64,000 nucleotides of DNA, from assembly GCA_009760855.2 (NCBI GenBank), contig WPIO01000031.1:331001-395000 (forward strand). Reading direction: 5' to 3'. The DNA comes from Cristatella mucedo (taxonomy: Eukaryota; Bryozoa; Phylactolaemata; Cristatellidae). The position numbers and the translations under genes are program-made. Each line of letters begins with the position of its first letter. The first letter of the stretch is position 1. This document shows positions 46,101 to 56,733 of the stretch, one piece after another. The notes under the pieces are model-generated. The model worked only from the letters and a program-made list of their open reading frames with translations, was not told the DNA's origin and ran no database searches.

Positions 46101-49100
46101 CAGCCGGTCTGAGACACCGTCACGTGAGCACATCTGTCGCTTGTCGAAGGTTCACCCCGACATGGCACCCATTGGCTTCGGCCTCATACGGAGCGTGTAC
46201 GTCCATTTCAACAAGCGCTTCAACTACCCATTCGTGATCTTCACCGAGAGTCCAGGTATGGACATGCTTGGTTGTGCCGGGCAAATTCGTGGTGCGATAA
46301 AACCGGAAGATACACAAATAAGTTGCCACTCAGGGTAGTTGCCCGCAGCCGATGCTTAAGCGGCTGTCAACCTTATGTCACATTCATTGCCAACAGGCCA
46401 CTGGTTGTGGTAGAATTGCAGTAATCGCTTAAGACCTTTTTGCCTCTGACGGCAAGCAACGGGTCATGTGGCCCATTGAAGTTAGGGGCAAATTAAGAAG
46501 TTTGAGGTCTTGAAGGCAGAGCAAATAATTAATTTTCGGAAGCTGGCTGTCGATAGCTTGAGCAAAGTGGCTCTTGGCGAGGCAGAGTTGTTGGAATGAA
46601 ATGAATATGTCGTAGGCACGAGGAGCATAGACACACATCTCCAGCAGCCTGCAAGTAAACCCCCTAGGACAGAGGTCGGCAAACTCCGGCCTTTGGGCCA
46701 GATACGGCGTGGCTAGTGCTCCCGTTCGGCCTAGCGCCCCCTAGCGAGTTATTTTTGGATCCGGCCTAATTGAACTGGCGGTTTTGTTCCCGCATCACTG
46801 CAGCTCAAGGAGTGGCCCGTGTCTATTTTCTTTTAGAGCCGATGTCGGGTGCTTGTACGAAACACAAGTGCCTGACCAGAGAGGGATGCTGAATGTCCGC
46901 CCCGATAATTGCCGCGAGTCTCTTGGCAGCGTTTGCTCGTTCGTCTGGCCACGCCCATTCGGCGGGTCGGCGGGAGTGAGCCGCGGTTTTTTTCTGGCCT
47001 AGTTCTCCCGGCCTAGTGGGCCTCCTCGACCTCCTGCAATTGCCTGAAAAGTCCAACAGTGTTGCGGATCCCTAGAGCCCGGGGGAGCCCCCTAGGCGCC
47101 ACATAAGGCTCATGGTTTAGGAGAGATTGTAACGAATGGTGCCGTTTCGATTACAGCCGAGTGCGCATTACGGCCGATGTAAGATTTTCCGGCACCTGCA
47201 GTGAGTGGCTCGTCTTCTTGCAAGACTCTTACACAATTGATTGACCTTCCGTGCTGCTTCCTAGTAGCTGCTCAATAGCGCCACCTACCGAGTGGCCGAG
47301 GGCAAACCGGTACTGATCGTAGTTGGCCATGACATGTAAGCCTGCGCTTTTCACCGATCTCGCCGATTGAGGTCTTCGAACTCTCATCAAGTAGTCAGTA
47401 CGTGCAGCCTTTACGGCAACAGCGTTCCTTAAAAAGCACTGAGAGATTCGGAAATTTCCCAAGGTCAGGCTTTGAGTTGTCGGTGAGTTTAAACTTTTTG
47501 ACGCTAGCCTTCATCGCCCGCCGACTCAAAATCTGGTTCCTACAATTAGCGCTCATGGAGTCCTATTAAAAGATACCCTCGGTGAAGCATTGATGAACTC
47601 ACCTTCTACGTCGTCCACCCCTTTTTTGAAACAGCGCAGAAGACGTACCTCTGACGACACAAACAATTGGTCACTTGCTCCGGGCTTCCGTTGGTCCAGG
47701 CCAAGTAGTGAAACCATGCACAGCTTCGTCTGTCTCCAATCCTCGTCAGGATTAGCCTGAAGTGTTGATGAAGTATGCAACAAAGGCCAAAGCAGGACCG
47801 ACAATGCACCGACCACGTAAGCCCGCCTTGAGTCAAATTTCTTTCCGGTGCTTTGTGAGAAATAACATTTTTGTCCTCATTATAATATTGCACTTGATAT
47901 TATCTATATAGATGACGTCCTGTTAGAGTCTTATGGACAGGATTGCTAGTTATCAAGGTCAGACAATTCTGGCGCCATTGAAATTTTGGTGTTGAATGCG
48001 CCATTGAAATTTTGGTCCTGAAGATAACATGATAACGAGGCTAAGCTAGCAGTGTTGCTCGCACGGGTGAACTAAGCTGCCGACGCTACTACAACACTTC
48101 CATGCGACACATGAAGCACACGTCTCATTGATTGTGGGCGTAAAAGTCCATGCCCCGAGCGCTAATAGCTGCAGCGAGCCAAGTTGACACGAAAACGAGA
48201 AAATTAACAATGATTGATGAAGGATGCAAAAAATTACCTGTGACTTCAACATGAGCACGATGTGAAGTAAAGGTCGGTGTTAATTTTAAGGCAAAAAGAG
48301 GGAGTAAGCCTGAAAACAGATTACGCTGTTCAAGTTTTTTTTTCTTCTCACGAAATTCGGTCTTAAATGGCTCGCCTTTGAATATCTGTGTTGGTGAACA
48401 TTCTTAATTCTATTCGACGAGTGTGACAGTGTGAATTTTTAATGCATTACAACAAAATGCAATGGCGTGCGTGTGACGTGCCTACACGAGGGCACTGATG
48501 AGCGACTTGAATAGTGCAGCTTCGGTGCTACTCGCGAGTTCGACAAGACGCGTTCTTTTCTTTCTGGCCTTCGCTATTAAAGAGAGCTCTCGGTCGTTAC
48601 TTTAATTTCCTCGGCAATTTAATCCGACGGTTTCCTCCTTGTAAGAAGACGAGAATTCCAGTTCGACTCTCGCCCAGTCAGTCAGCGAATCGGCTTGCTC
48701 TAGCATGGCGAGCTGCCGCTAGCCACGCCTCTGCTCGCCAGTTACGGCTCGTCGCCAGCAATGCAGACGCCTCAGGGCGTTCGACGCTGCCAGCGAGGCT
48801 CGCGACGTCTAGACGTCGCGACGAACTGACGCCTTGGAAAGCTTCCCTCTCTGCACTACAAAGTGCCGCCTGCTGCTGCGCTTAACTCAAAAAGAAAACG
48901 CTCGACCTTCACCTTCACATATCGGCAGCTCGAGAAAAAGAGAGAGGTATTACAGCAGCACACTCGCTTTTAAAGACTTGACCGAACCGCAGAGGCTTAG
49001 TTGCTGCCTATGCGGTTCCGAAACGTAAAAATAAATTCGGGTCCATGGCGGCACGACAAAACGCTTGGCGGGACAAATCGCCCTAGACTGATTTGTTAGC

Positions 49101-51838
49101 TGATACCGGATGTGCCTGCACTGTCTATCATGAGTTGAGCGGTCCTCCGGCACAGCCGGGAGGGCTCGGGGGTGGGTGGCCCGGAGCACAGCTGTTAACT
49201 TCTAACTGGATGCCGTTGATCGACAGCATTACTTCAAAGCCGTTCGATCTTTAACCTGAAGGCTTTTTTCGCTGGCTCGAGCGGATTTCGCTTGTGCCAG
49301 TACAGTCTCGGGTGCTAATGCGTCCTTTCTGGGAGGCGCCGTAATGCCTCTTTATCCTGGTCACCCGACTATAAAAGCAAACGGCTAGTTTGCCACTCCA
49401 GGCTCTAGCATCGTCTGCCGCCTGCGTTTCCCAGTCTCGGGTGCTCACGATCGCGAACGACTGCTGCTGCTGGCTGTAGACGCTGCCGAAGCTCTGAGAC
49501 TCAAACTCGCTCTCCTCGGCGACGGCGAAGCGGCCCAACTCGGTCAGGTGTTTGTGTACGACATCAGTCGATTCTGGCAGCCACCGTCGCACGTCCTGAA
49601 GATGCACGACAACGATCTGGACAGACTAACCATGCACGCCTACGAGACCATCGCTGCGTCGGGCTGCATGTACCCGGCCTCGATTGGCTACTGGCTGATG
49701 TGCAGGTTCCAGTCGAAAGGCCTCGTCGAAATACCGTTCGTCCAGAGTAAGTCAGGCGTCCGGTTGGCACTTCGCTGGCTGCAGCCTCGTTGGCATCACT
49801 CGCGTCTGCAGGCCGTAGGCTTTGCTTAATCACACGGCTACCAATAGCGTTCGATAGCAGCCGTCCTACTCAGGGTGCAGCAAGAGGTCGTGGTTTGGCG
49901 AGTACGCACAACTACTCCTTCAGCATTTCCGGGACGAGTGCGTCGTCAGGGCTTGCTGATAAGAAACAGACTGCCCTTACAAATGCATATATCGGCCATG
50001 ATATAACTATCTATACAATTCATTTGTATTGCGGCCCGAAAGAACTTAATCTCAGGTGCTTCACATATGCCATGGAGCTCGAGCCCACGACCTTGGTAGT
50101 GCAACATATTGACCTTGACCTTGGTTCGAGGTGAGCGTCTTAACCACTGGGCCAGATCGTCTGTACCGCGTTCTCCTTTAATTCTTGAGCCGTCGGGGTG
50201 GACCGAGGTCCGTCGTGGTGGCCCTGTGGATAGAGTGTGCATCCAAGAACTAAGATCTCTTCAGATAGGTACGGCCCTCTTTTCTTCTGTGTGCTCGCGA
50301 GCTCGTTGTGATAGTAAGATTTTTGTAGACGTTCAGATAATGCACCAGATTTTCAGAACTGTAATTTATAGACTTCCAGTGATACGATACGCACGGGCTG
50401 TCTTTGCTTTTACAACGGCTCTTCTAGAATATATATTGAGCTGCCTGTGTTCTAGCCTGTAGTTGAGCTATACAACTTCCGAGACCAGCTTTGCATACTT
50501 GTTAACATGAAAGTTTCGTTTGAAAATGTGGGACATAAGCATAAGCTAGTTTTACGCAGCGCTCCAAGCCCCAAAAGGAATATCGTCGCAGCTAGGGGGT
50601 ATTTAGATAGGTCATGCTGTCCTCGTGAGTCGAAGGTACAAACTACGACGCCAGTGTCGAAAATCCTACTGAATCGCCCCTTTCGGCTGTCCGATTTCAA
50701 TTTTGCTCTACGACTGAGGCTCCTTTTTAAATCCAGCTCCTCGAGCCCAGAGACTGCGACTGGGCGTGGCTACACGGCGTTCGGCTGAGGGAGCCTGTAC
50801 GTGTGTGAGAGCTCCTGTGCTGAGAGCAGACCTTCAGCTCTCACTGGCTGTGCCCCTCCCTCCATCCGGGTTACCTGACGGTGCTTCACTTGACCCGCCC
50901 TAGGCTTTGAATACCTGTGGCGGCTCGACACCGATGCGACTCTGTGCGGGGAGCTGCCGTTCGACATATTCGCTCACATGAAAGACAACGACTACTGGCA
51001 GGGCTACCTGGCCGAGGACACTTGGGACTCGTGTGCACAGAGGCTGACAGAGGTCGTGCACAGGTGACGGCTACACCTGGCCCTCTGGCATTCCAGTCTC
51101 GTTTCCAGAAATCCGGGCGGCTACTGCCCTCTCTTTTTACGATCCGCTGAGTTTCCTTTGTACTGCCAAGCCTCATGCCAGCAGCTGTCGTAACTAGGCA
51201 CATGTTCAGACTCTTCAAGAGCTATCCGCCAAATTTTCGCTCTCTGGGTGTAGTGTCTCAAGGCAGTTTGTCCATGCCCGTTGCAGCTACGTTCAGATCT
51301 ACGGCGTCACTCCTGTGCAGGGCAACGATTCGATCAAGGACGCGAGAACCTCGTACATCTATAACAACTTCGAGATATTCAAGGTGAAATTCTATCTGAG
51401 CGAAGAGTATCGCCACTATATCGACTTCATTGACAGGTCCGGCGGATTCTTCTATTACCGGTGAGCGCAATTGACAAGGTGACGTATTCGCGACAATTAG
51501 AAGCCAGAGGCCCTGACCTACCTCACCGTCCTCGCCACTCCTGCTAGGCCAAGAGCTGCACCAGTCGTTTTCATAGATATGGGTCCAGGTGGTAGGATAG
51601 CGAACATTCGACAAGCTGAGCCGACGACGCTCTCGCCGTGTGGGCGTAGGCGCCTAGCTCACCAGGAGTCGTCTGCCCGAAGCCAGCGTCGATGAACGTT
51701 CCTTCGCGTAGGTGGGGCGATGCGCCTGTGAGGACGCAAGCATCCCGTCTCTTCATGCCGAAGGAAAGGATGCGGGAGTTCAAGGTCGGCGAAGTGTTCT
51801 ACCAGCACCAGGGCTTCGTTCGCTGCACAGGGTCTTAG
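42771..51838 (+). CDS. GT15 (KRE2/MNT1/KTR-like) alpha-mannosyltransferase, gene B, six exons
   Basis: Paralogue of gene A in the same orientation, 16.6 kb downstream. Exons: 42771-43133, 46150-46255, 49480-49746, 50904-51063, 51287-51460, 51712-51838. Total 1197 bp, 398 residues, TAG stop. The type II anchor is clear: LRVVGVLSSALLLLLTWKIV at residues 51-70. Then NYPFVIFTESP, GYWLMCRFQSK, YLWRLDTDATLC (Asp254 and Asp256 form a DxD), NNFEI (Glu328) and FFYYRWGDAPVR (Arg364). Predicted to act in the Golgi lumen on GDP-mannose. Its introns are shorter than those of gene A, especially the last two (223 and 251 bp). The acceptor sugar and the protein or lipid target cannot be deduced. Confidence 0.88.
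44070..44175 (-). mobile_element. LINE-A 3' tail
   Basis: AATAATAATGCACCTGATAT, then AGCGCCCTCAGAAAACTCAA and the complement of the end of the untranslated region. Confidence 0.75.
44690..44830 (+). mobile_element. LINE-A C-terminal fragment
   Basis: Resembles the CAFSS-APKAWNSL...TSPD-TTFK block: GAGACTGTGCCTTCAGTTCC through ACTTGACGAAATTTAAATTA. Confidence 0.5.
44900..45155 (+). mobile_element. LINE-B 3' fragment
   Basis: TACTTCCATGCTAATGACTA, then GAAGTCTGTTGGCTACCGAA and the end CACATAGTCTTTGCGGCTTT GTGGAGTTTCAG. Plus-strand copy of the LINE-B end. Confidence 0.75.
45425..45980 (+). mobile_element. LINE-A 3' fragment
   Basis: GGCTTGTCAGTCATGAACGT, a HWLPIKQHVNF-type block, then the tail CCTCTAGACCGAGATTTAGT and TATTATTCTTTTTATTATTC. 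Confidence 0.75.
45985..46065 (-). mobile_element. LINE-A 3' tail, tail-to-tail with the previous
   Basis: AATAATAATAAATCATTTGT, then the complement of the family end up to TACTTTACATTTGCTGG. With the preceding copy it forms an imperfect inverted repeat about 85 bp upstream of exon 2. Confidence 0.75.
46150..46255 (+). CDS. gene B exon 2
   Basis: 106 bp, phase 0 to 1. Encodes MAPIGFGLIRSVYVHFNKRF and NYPFVIFTESP. Same length as gene A exon 2. Donor G|GTATGG. Confidence 0.88.
46256..49479 (+). other. gene B intron 2
   Basis: 3224 bp, GTATGG...TGGCTGTAG. Contains a hAT-like end (46668) and an arginine-rich open frame at 48514-48885 of unknown meaning. Also a 19-bp direct repeat GCGCCATTGAAATTTTGGT near 47970 and 47998. 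Confidence 0.7.
46668..47100 (+). mobile_element. hAT-like DNA transposon remnant
   Basis: The left end CAGAGGTCGGCAAACTCCGG followed by CCTTTGGGCCAGAT closely resembles the widespread hAT terminus. A weak complementary end, GTTGCGGATCCCTAG, lies near 47063. CCCCCTAGG occurs just left of the end and again at about 47088. No transposase frame; a non-autonomous relic. Confidence 0.5.
49480..49746 (+). CDS. gene B exon 3
   Basis: Phase 1 to 1. Encodes VFVYDISRFWQPP and SIGYWLMCRFQSKGLVEIPF. Two codons longer than gene A exon 3 near its start. Donor A|GTAAGT. Confidence 0.88.
49747..50903 (+). other. gene B intron 3
   Basis: 1157 bp, GTAAGT...CCGCCCTAG. Carries a reverse SINE2 (50025-50160). 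Confidence 0.78.
50025..50160 (-). mobile_element. SINE2 copy
   Basis: Minus strand: GGCCCAGTGGTTAAGACGCT, GTCGTGGGCTCGAGCTCCAT, then GAAGCACCTGAGATTAAGTT and the ATACAAATGAAT end. An extra TTGACCTTGACC-like stretch separates the boxes, as in the copy at 34002. Confidence 0.82.
50904..51063 (+). CDS. gene B exon 4
   Basis: 160 bp, phase 1 to 2. Encodes FEYLWRLDTDATLCGELPFD and YLAEDTWDSC. Confidence 0.9.
51064..51286 (+). other. gene B intron 4
   Basis: 223 bp, GTGACG...CCGTTGCAG. Nothing else inside. Confidence 0.85.
51287..51460 (+). CDS. gene B exon 5
   Basis: 174 bp, phase 2 to 2. Encodes SYIYNNFEIFKVKFYLSEEY and YIDFIDRSGGFFYYR. Confidence 0.92.
51461..51711 (+). other. gene B intron 5
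   Basis: 251 bp, GTGAGC...CTTCGCGTAG. Nothing else inside. Confidence 0.85.
51712..51838 (+). CDS. gene B exon 6 (terminal)
   Basis: Encodes WGDAPVRTQASRLFMPKERM and VGEVFYQHQGFVRC, ending TGS-TAG. Two residues shorter than gene A at the end. Confidence 0.9.
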
Positions 51839-52130
51839 CTCGATGGCTGCGTGGCTGCTCGCGCCCCAGTTGCCTGTACGCCCCGACGCTCTGCCCTTTC
51901 GGCACGCTTCGGCCTTGGCTGACTGACTTCAAGTAGGCCCGCTGATTCTGCGTCCGTCCGGACGGCGGAACATTCCGTCGCGTTCGACGTTGCCGACGAT
52001 GGCGATTATCGTCAAAGCCACTCTGTCGCTGTCGACTGACCGTGACAGGAGCGTGTGAGCTGTCCCGGGCTGGCGACGTCTAGAACGGCCGGCCGGCAGC
52101 GTGTCGTTGAAAGCTATACGCGAAACATTC

Positions 52131-52379
52131 ATGGCGGATTCATTCAAGCCGCCGCCGCCGGGCGGGGCCGGCGCAGCCATGCGGGCCGCCTCGGACTTGC
52201 ACGGCGGCTCTCGGATCTCAGCCTCGTCGTTCTACGACCACCGGCTTGGCTCTTGGCTTTGTTGCCTTTGCCACACTCTCAATGGGCACGATCGGACCAC
52301 CTGCGGCCTGCCTCTGCCTGCGAAACCTCTGCTAGGCTCGCCTTCGTCGAATGATGGTCGTGCTGCTGCTGCTAGCTAG
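52131..52379 (+). CDS. small ORF with near-complete RanBP2-type zinc-finger pattern
   Basis: The ATG at 52131 gives 82 residues in a CpG-rich stretch just after gene B. It starts with a Pro/Gly-rich part, followed by ISASSFYDHRLG and WLCCLCHTLNGHDRTTC. The spacing W-x-C-x2-C-x3-N-x6-C is that of a RanBP2-type zinc finger, but the fourth Cys position is Pro (CGLP). It ends in a low-complexity Ala run. It may be a complete short gene, a first exon of a longer one, or chance. I do not recognise a family. Confidence 0.3.
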   Translation: MADSFKPPPPGGAGAAMRAASDLHGGSRISASSFYDHRLGSWLCCLCHTLNGHDRTTCGLPLPAKPLLGSPSSNDGRAAAAS

Positions 52380-52731
52380 GTAGTTAGCGAGCAGTCTTTC
52401 GCCACGGGAGCCGCGTTCGGCTTCCGTCTCGCCGATGCTCGGATGCCGTCTCTGCTCGACACGTGTCTCCAGTGGATTTCCGGGCGCAGGTCAAGGTTAT
52501 GAGTTTTTGAGCGAAACGAGTTGGACGTGATCGGTTAACGATGAAATGCCCGGCGGCTGGTTGATTGATGCCCGGGGTTTTTCAAAAGCGAAACTACTAA
52601 GATATCGAATCTCGCCATTGGCACTATCTGTCTAACTACTAGCGAGTCGCGATTAGAAAAACTCGAATTCTAAAGATTTCTCATTCTGTTCGTACAGCCA
52701 AACGTGAACCAACTCTGCCGGCGAGAATAGT

Positions 52732-52832
52732 GAGCGGTGATGGCTCACAAGGTAAGGCGGTTGCTTATTACGAACTCGGTCCCAAAGTCGTGGGTTCGAA
52801 TCCTGCAGTGGGCAATCCTTTATTGCCACTGC
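52732..52832 (+). mobile_element. SINE1 5' part with promoter boxes
   Basis: TGATGGCTCACAAGGTAAGG (A box region) and GTGGGTTCGAATCCTGCAGT (good B box), then the gggcaatcctttattgccac segment. 3' truncated. Confidence 0.85.
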
Positions 52833-53009
52833 ACGCCTAATGCTCTGAGCTGAAGTAAGTGGGCATAATGAGGGTAGTTGTAGAATAGCTTATATGAGCT
52901 CACGTGAAACAAGCTCACCATAGTAGCTCTGTGGTAACCATGATGTGACATGTACACAGCATTTCTAAAACATGTTAAAGGCATGCTAAGTTGATTGATA
53001 TGCAATCAT

Positions 53010-53192
53010 TATAAATAAATAATAAATCCTAGCTGATTAAACAGCCTCTTTTTGTATAGCGACAGAAGAGCCTTTACGGCTATCACCACCGCTAGCAATG
53101 GCGATAAAGGGTCGCCCACCGCAGGAATCGAACCCACGACCTCGGGACCGAGGTCGTGAAAGCAACCGCCTTACTGTGACGATGGAGCGGCC
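53010..53192 (-). mobile_element. SINE1 full-length copy
   Basis: Minus strand: GTAAGGCGGTTGCTTTCACG, a self-complementary ACCTCGGTCCCGAGGT, B box GGGTTCGATTCCTGCGGTGG, and the tail TTAATCAGCTAGGATTTATT. Paired head to head with the partial copy at 52732, about 180 bp away. Confidence 0.88.
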
Positions 53193-53880
53193 TAATGGCA
53201 AGTACTCACGTGTCTGTATCTACAGATACCGTGGTCTGATTTTCAAGTTAAGATGTAAACAAATCTCAAAAGAGATCAGATCTTGGTACTTGGATGTTGT
53301 TGGGTCAAGTCTCGATCTGAAACGCTTACAAGACCCGAAGCTTGTTCCGTGGTCCCGGTGTTTTGAGAGCTGAATTCCTCGACCCATCGGCTTTGGTTAT
53401 TGCATGATCTTGAGCTCTTTATACGAAATATACCTACATCTTATCTTGTTTACCGAGTCTTTCTTATCGATGTATAATAAAAAAAAAAAGATTACTTGGA
53501 TATCACCTCGAGAGGGTGCTACGATCGCACAGAAGTCCGCTTTAAGGTCAATCGATGCTGTGGCGTGAGAAGATTTGACGAGAAAGGCAAGCTTGACGGT
53601 GGCGCTCAACTGCAGCCACCGACGGCTACTGATACATTAAATGGAGGCGCAAGGCCCTAACACATCTACGACTGACTACATTTGATGGCTAGCAGCAGAT
53701 AGCAACACGTCGATGCAGCGACCTTGAGGAGAATGGCTCGCATTTTTTTCACGACGCCGACTCTCCGATCACATCAGCGATCCAGAAATCGTGATGAGGA
53801 CAAAAGCTCAATTGACACTGTCACAGGTGCTAGAGGGCTACGTACGGGGCTTAATGGGCAGCGATACCGCAGGAAGTAAG
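53193..53880. other. no gene recognised
   Basis: Short open frames with no domain. An A-rich run at 53478. The first about 30 codons of the long frame starting at 53791 belong here, not to the LINE. Confidence 0.4.
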
Positions 53881-53884
53881 TTGC

Positions 53885-54945
53885 TCGCTCTTGATCCCTC
53901 CCAGCCTTCGAGCACCTCGAATTCTCTCAACTCACTTGCTGCAGGTATTGATGACATCCGCACATGGATGGCAGCACATTTTCTAAAACTAAACGATGAT
54001 AAAACTAACTTACTAGTTATTGGCAAGCCCAGTGTGATTCAGAAATTGGAAAGGCTGACGCTCAAAATTGGCTCTGCCAGCATATCTCCAGTTGAATCAG
54101 CTCGAAATTTAGGTGTCATGTTCCAAAATGACCTCTCGTTAGACGACCACATCAGCTCCACATTCAAGTCTGCCTACTTTCAGCTACATAATATTGCTAA
54201 AATTCGGACTTGTTTAGATAAGGATACCAAGTCTAAGTTGGTTCGTGTATTTGTAACATCCCGTCTTGACTTCTGTAACTCACTGCTTGCTGGCCTACCG
54301 GCATGTGCAATCAGGCGATTACAGATGGTGCAAAACTCGGCAGCTTGGCTTGTCTGTCGTGAGTGTCGGAGTTGCCACATCACACCACTTCTCGCCGACC
54401 TGCACAAGCTACCAGTCAAGCAACGGATCGATTTCAAGGCTTTGTTGCTCACTTTTAGGTCACTTCATTCTTTGGCTCCTGCCTATCTCTCAGATCTACT
54501 CCCCCACCAGGTCAAGCATCATACCACCCGCTTTTCGGAATCCAACAGTTTACCAATACCTCGTACAAACCTCAAATCCTTTGGCAACCGTGCATGTAGT
54601 TCGTATGCTCCCAAAGCCTGGAACTCACTCGCGACTTCCCTCACGACATCCCCTGACATGACCACATTTAAAAAGAACTTAATGAACACACTTATTTACG
54701 ACAGCATTTAGTGGGTCCCTGTGCTTCGTCCTTCATGTGCTTATTCGTGCTGACACTGTGCATGCTGCCACTAACCACATTTGCATGCTGACCGTGTGCA
54801 TGTCACCCCTAACAATGTTATTCATGTTTATCAAGCACGATATTACTCACCATTCAATCGCGCTTCCCTTTGCAGTAAATGTAAAGCGCCTAGAAAGAGA
54901 TTAAGTTCTCCGAGGGCGCTTTATCAAGTGCATTATTATTATATT
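53885..54945 (+). mobile_element. LINE-A, best-preserved C-terminal half
   Basis: An uninterrupted frame runs to 54711: [28 protein letters not shown]-type AHFLKLNDDKTNLLVIGKPS, SPVESARNLGVMFQNDLSLD, SRLDFCNSLLAGLPACAIRR, APKAWNSLATSLTTSPDMTT. It begins just after the active-site region, so it is 5' truncated and cannot be active. The complete 3' tail ends GGGCGCTTTATCAAGTGCAT TATTATTATA. This intact frame suggests it is one of the younger copies. Confidence 0.92.
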
Positions 54946-55075
54946 CACTACCGAGATTATGAGTTCGAATCCGGCAACTGGGTGATTCTTTATTGTTAAC
55001 TGCAAGCGGTGGTGATAGCTTATAAGCTCTTATGCACCTATACAAATGGGGCTGTTAAATCAGCTAGTATTTTTA
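54946..55075 (+). mobile_element. SINE1 fragment abutting LINE-A tail
   Basis: ACCGAGATTATGAGTTCGAA (B box region), then GCAAGCGGTGGTGATAGCTT and the end GGGGCTGTTAAATCAGCTAG. Begins immediately after the LINE-A ATT tail. Confidence 0.8.
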
Positions 55076-55900
55076 ATAAGCCACAAACTGCCCGAGGACT
55101 TGTAAGGTTGAAAGAAGGGGGACACTAGAATGCTGTGCGACTTTGACCTATGAGCTTGGCAGCTGACGATGAACTGAGAACAAACTAGCCGCGATAAGCT
55201 GAGACTTATGACCAGTTAGATATATAATTATGCATAGAGAGAGAGAAAGAGAGATTTATATAGGACTTACAGCGCAGCGAGTAGTTAAGGAGCGAGACTG
55301 ACCTGCCGTCTCTCTTTGAGCAAGGGTCTGCCGGTCAAGGAGTCACGATGAGGCATGACCTTGACCTGAACCGTCAGGCTGGAGCCTAGCCTGATCGAGT
55401 GCCGCAGCTGGCGACCATCGACGGGTGCGTTGAGGACACTGACCTTTGAACTGGTCGGTGGTCGAGGCCAGCTACAGTCTGCTGTGGTCGGACCTAACTG
55501 TCCACGAAGGGATCTCGTCAATCTTCGTAGGCGATGCCATTGCTTTGACTTCCGGGATGAAGTTCCTTGAAACCTCGAGACCTCGAAGTCTGGAGCACTC
55601 GGCTGAGAGCAGCGGCCGTGCTGCCTTCCGTTTAGAGCACACATGGTTCATGTGAACCCACTGAACGAAAGCTGCGAGATCCTCAAGTGACCTTTTTATT
55701 GTTCGACACGCCACTACCAAGGAGGGTGGAGGGCATCCAAACGACACTCGAGCCTTCGTGTGCACAGTATTCAGCTGTTACGAAATTATACGTCTGAGCC
55801 ATGGCATCGTTCAAATGGTTAAAGATGCTGCTGGAAGTCGCTTTACGAACCAGCAACAGCATGGAGGCGATTGTTTTCGCTTTCGCTAGTTAAACATTGC
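55076..55900. other. mostly unassigned, one candidate minus exon
   Basis: Includes a short GA tract (55227-55253) and the candidate exon listed next. Nothing else supported. Confidence 0.4.
55303..55443 (-). CDS. candidate internal exon, unrecognised
   Basis: Minus strand: acceptor ACCGACCAGTTCAAAG, then 47 open codons (VSVLNAPVDGRQLRHSIRLG, SSLTVQVKVMPHRDS, LLKERRQ), then the donor GTCAGT. Phase 0 at both ends. Composition looks coding, but I know no family and found no partner exons. Confidence 0.22.
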
Positions 55901-56524
55901 TGTGAGCGCCGCCTGCGCGATCTCAAGCGCTGCGTCGCTGCCTTGTCACTAGAGTATTTTGAGCGTCACATCAGTACACATTCGGCATGCAGTGTGTTGC
56001 CACCCGAACATGTGAGGGTCTCGCGGACATCTATGGCTTCTTTCAGACCTTCTGTCATCGCCTGCTTCTCTCTTGAGTATCTTTTATCACAATTACTATT
56101 GCTGTATTACGTAAAATTGATTCTATGTATAGTGCAGAGCCGAGTCGGATGACTCGGAAGCTGCTTAGTGGCGGTTATACTCGTTCAGGGCTGTCAACGA
56201 ACACAAACAAGTGTGTGTATATTAGTCCTGGTGTGTTTACACGAGCCTCATTATGACTGCGTTAGCTTGGGCAGTCCTCGGCGGTGTTTCGTCTATTACC
56301 CCTACCTAATCGCATCTCCAATTTATCCTGAAGGATGTCACACAATAAAAAGTTTGACAGTATACTTGGTAACTTTGTCACTCGCGTGTCGCTGGAGACA
56401 GGTCTGAGAAACGTGAGAACCACAGCTCCAGCTGGACACTGTGCCGGACACGATCGCTTCCAGACAAGACGTTTTCACCAGTCACCTCGGCTTGGCTTGG
56501 CTTTCCAGCTACGCCTATAGACTA

Positions 56525-56733
56525 AGAATCGTAATGTATTTTAATGTATCTCCGTCAGTAACTCCACAAAGTCATAAAGACCATGTGGGTGTTACGCAGG
56601 AGAGTTTTGTATAGCGCACTCACAGCCTAAGCGGCTTTCGGTACGCATTCGGTAGCCAACAGACTTCGTCTCACGCAACAAAGAGAAAGTGGGAAGCATA
56701 GCAGAGTTAGGAGAGCAGTTGAGGTAGTGAGTA
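56525..56733 (-). mobile_element. LINE-B 3' fragment inserted in duplication copy 1
   Basis: GTATCTCCGTCAGTAACTCC to the SAMLPTF-equivalent region, minus strand. The empty site is visible at about 58745 in the other copy. Confidence 0.88.

Larger units (their letters stand above)
43134..46149 (+). other. gene B intron 1
   Basis: 3016 bp, GTAAGT...GCTTGTCGAAG. Carries several LINE-A and LINE-B fragments listed separately. No nested gene recognised. Confidence 0.75.

Noticed and set aside
48514-48885. 123-residue arginine-rich frame as a nested gene
   Set aside because: No family, no splice support, and CpG-rich composition that leaves frames open by chance; kept only as a note under intron 2.
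53791-54711. 306-residue open frame as a host gene
   Set aside because: From about 53885 it is the C-terminal half of a LINE-A ORF2, followed by the LINE 3' tail. The first about 30 codons are chance extension.
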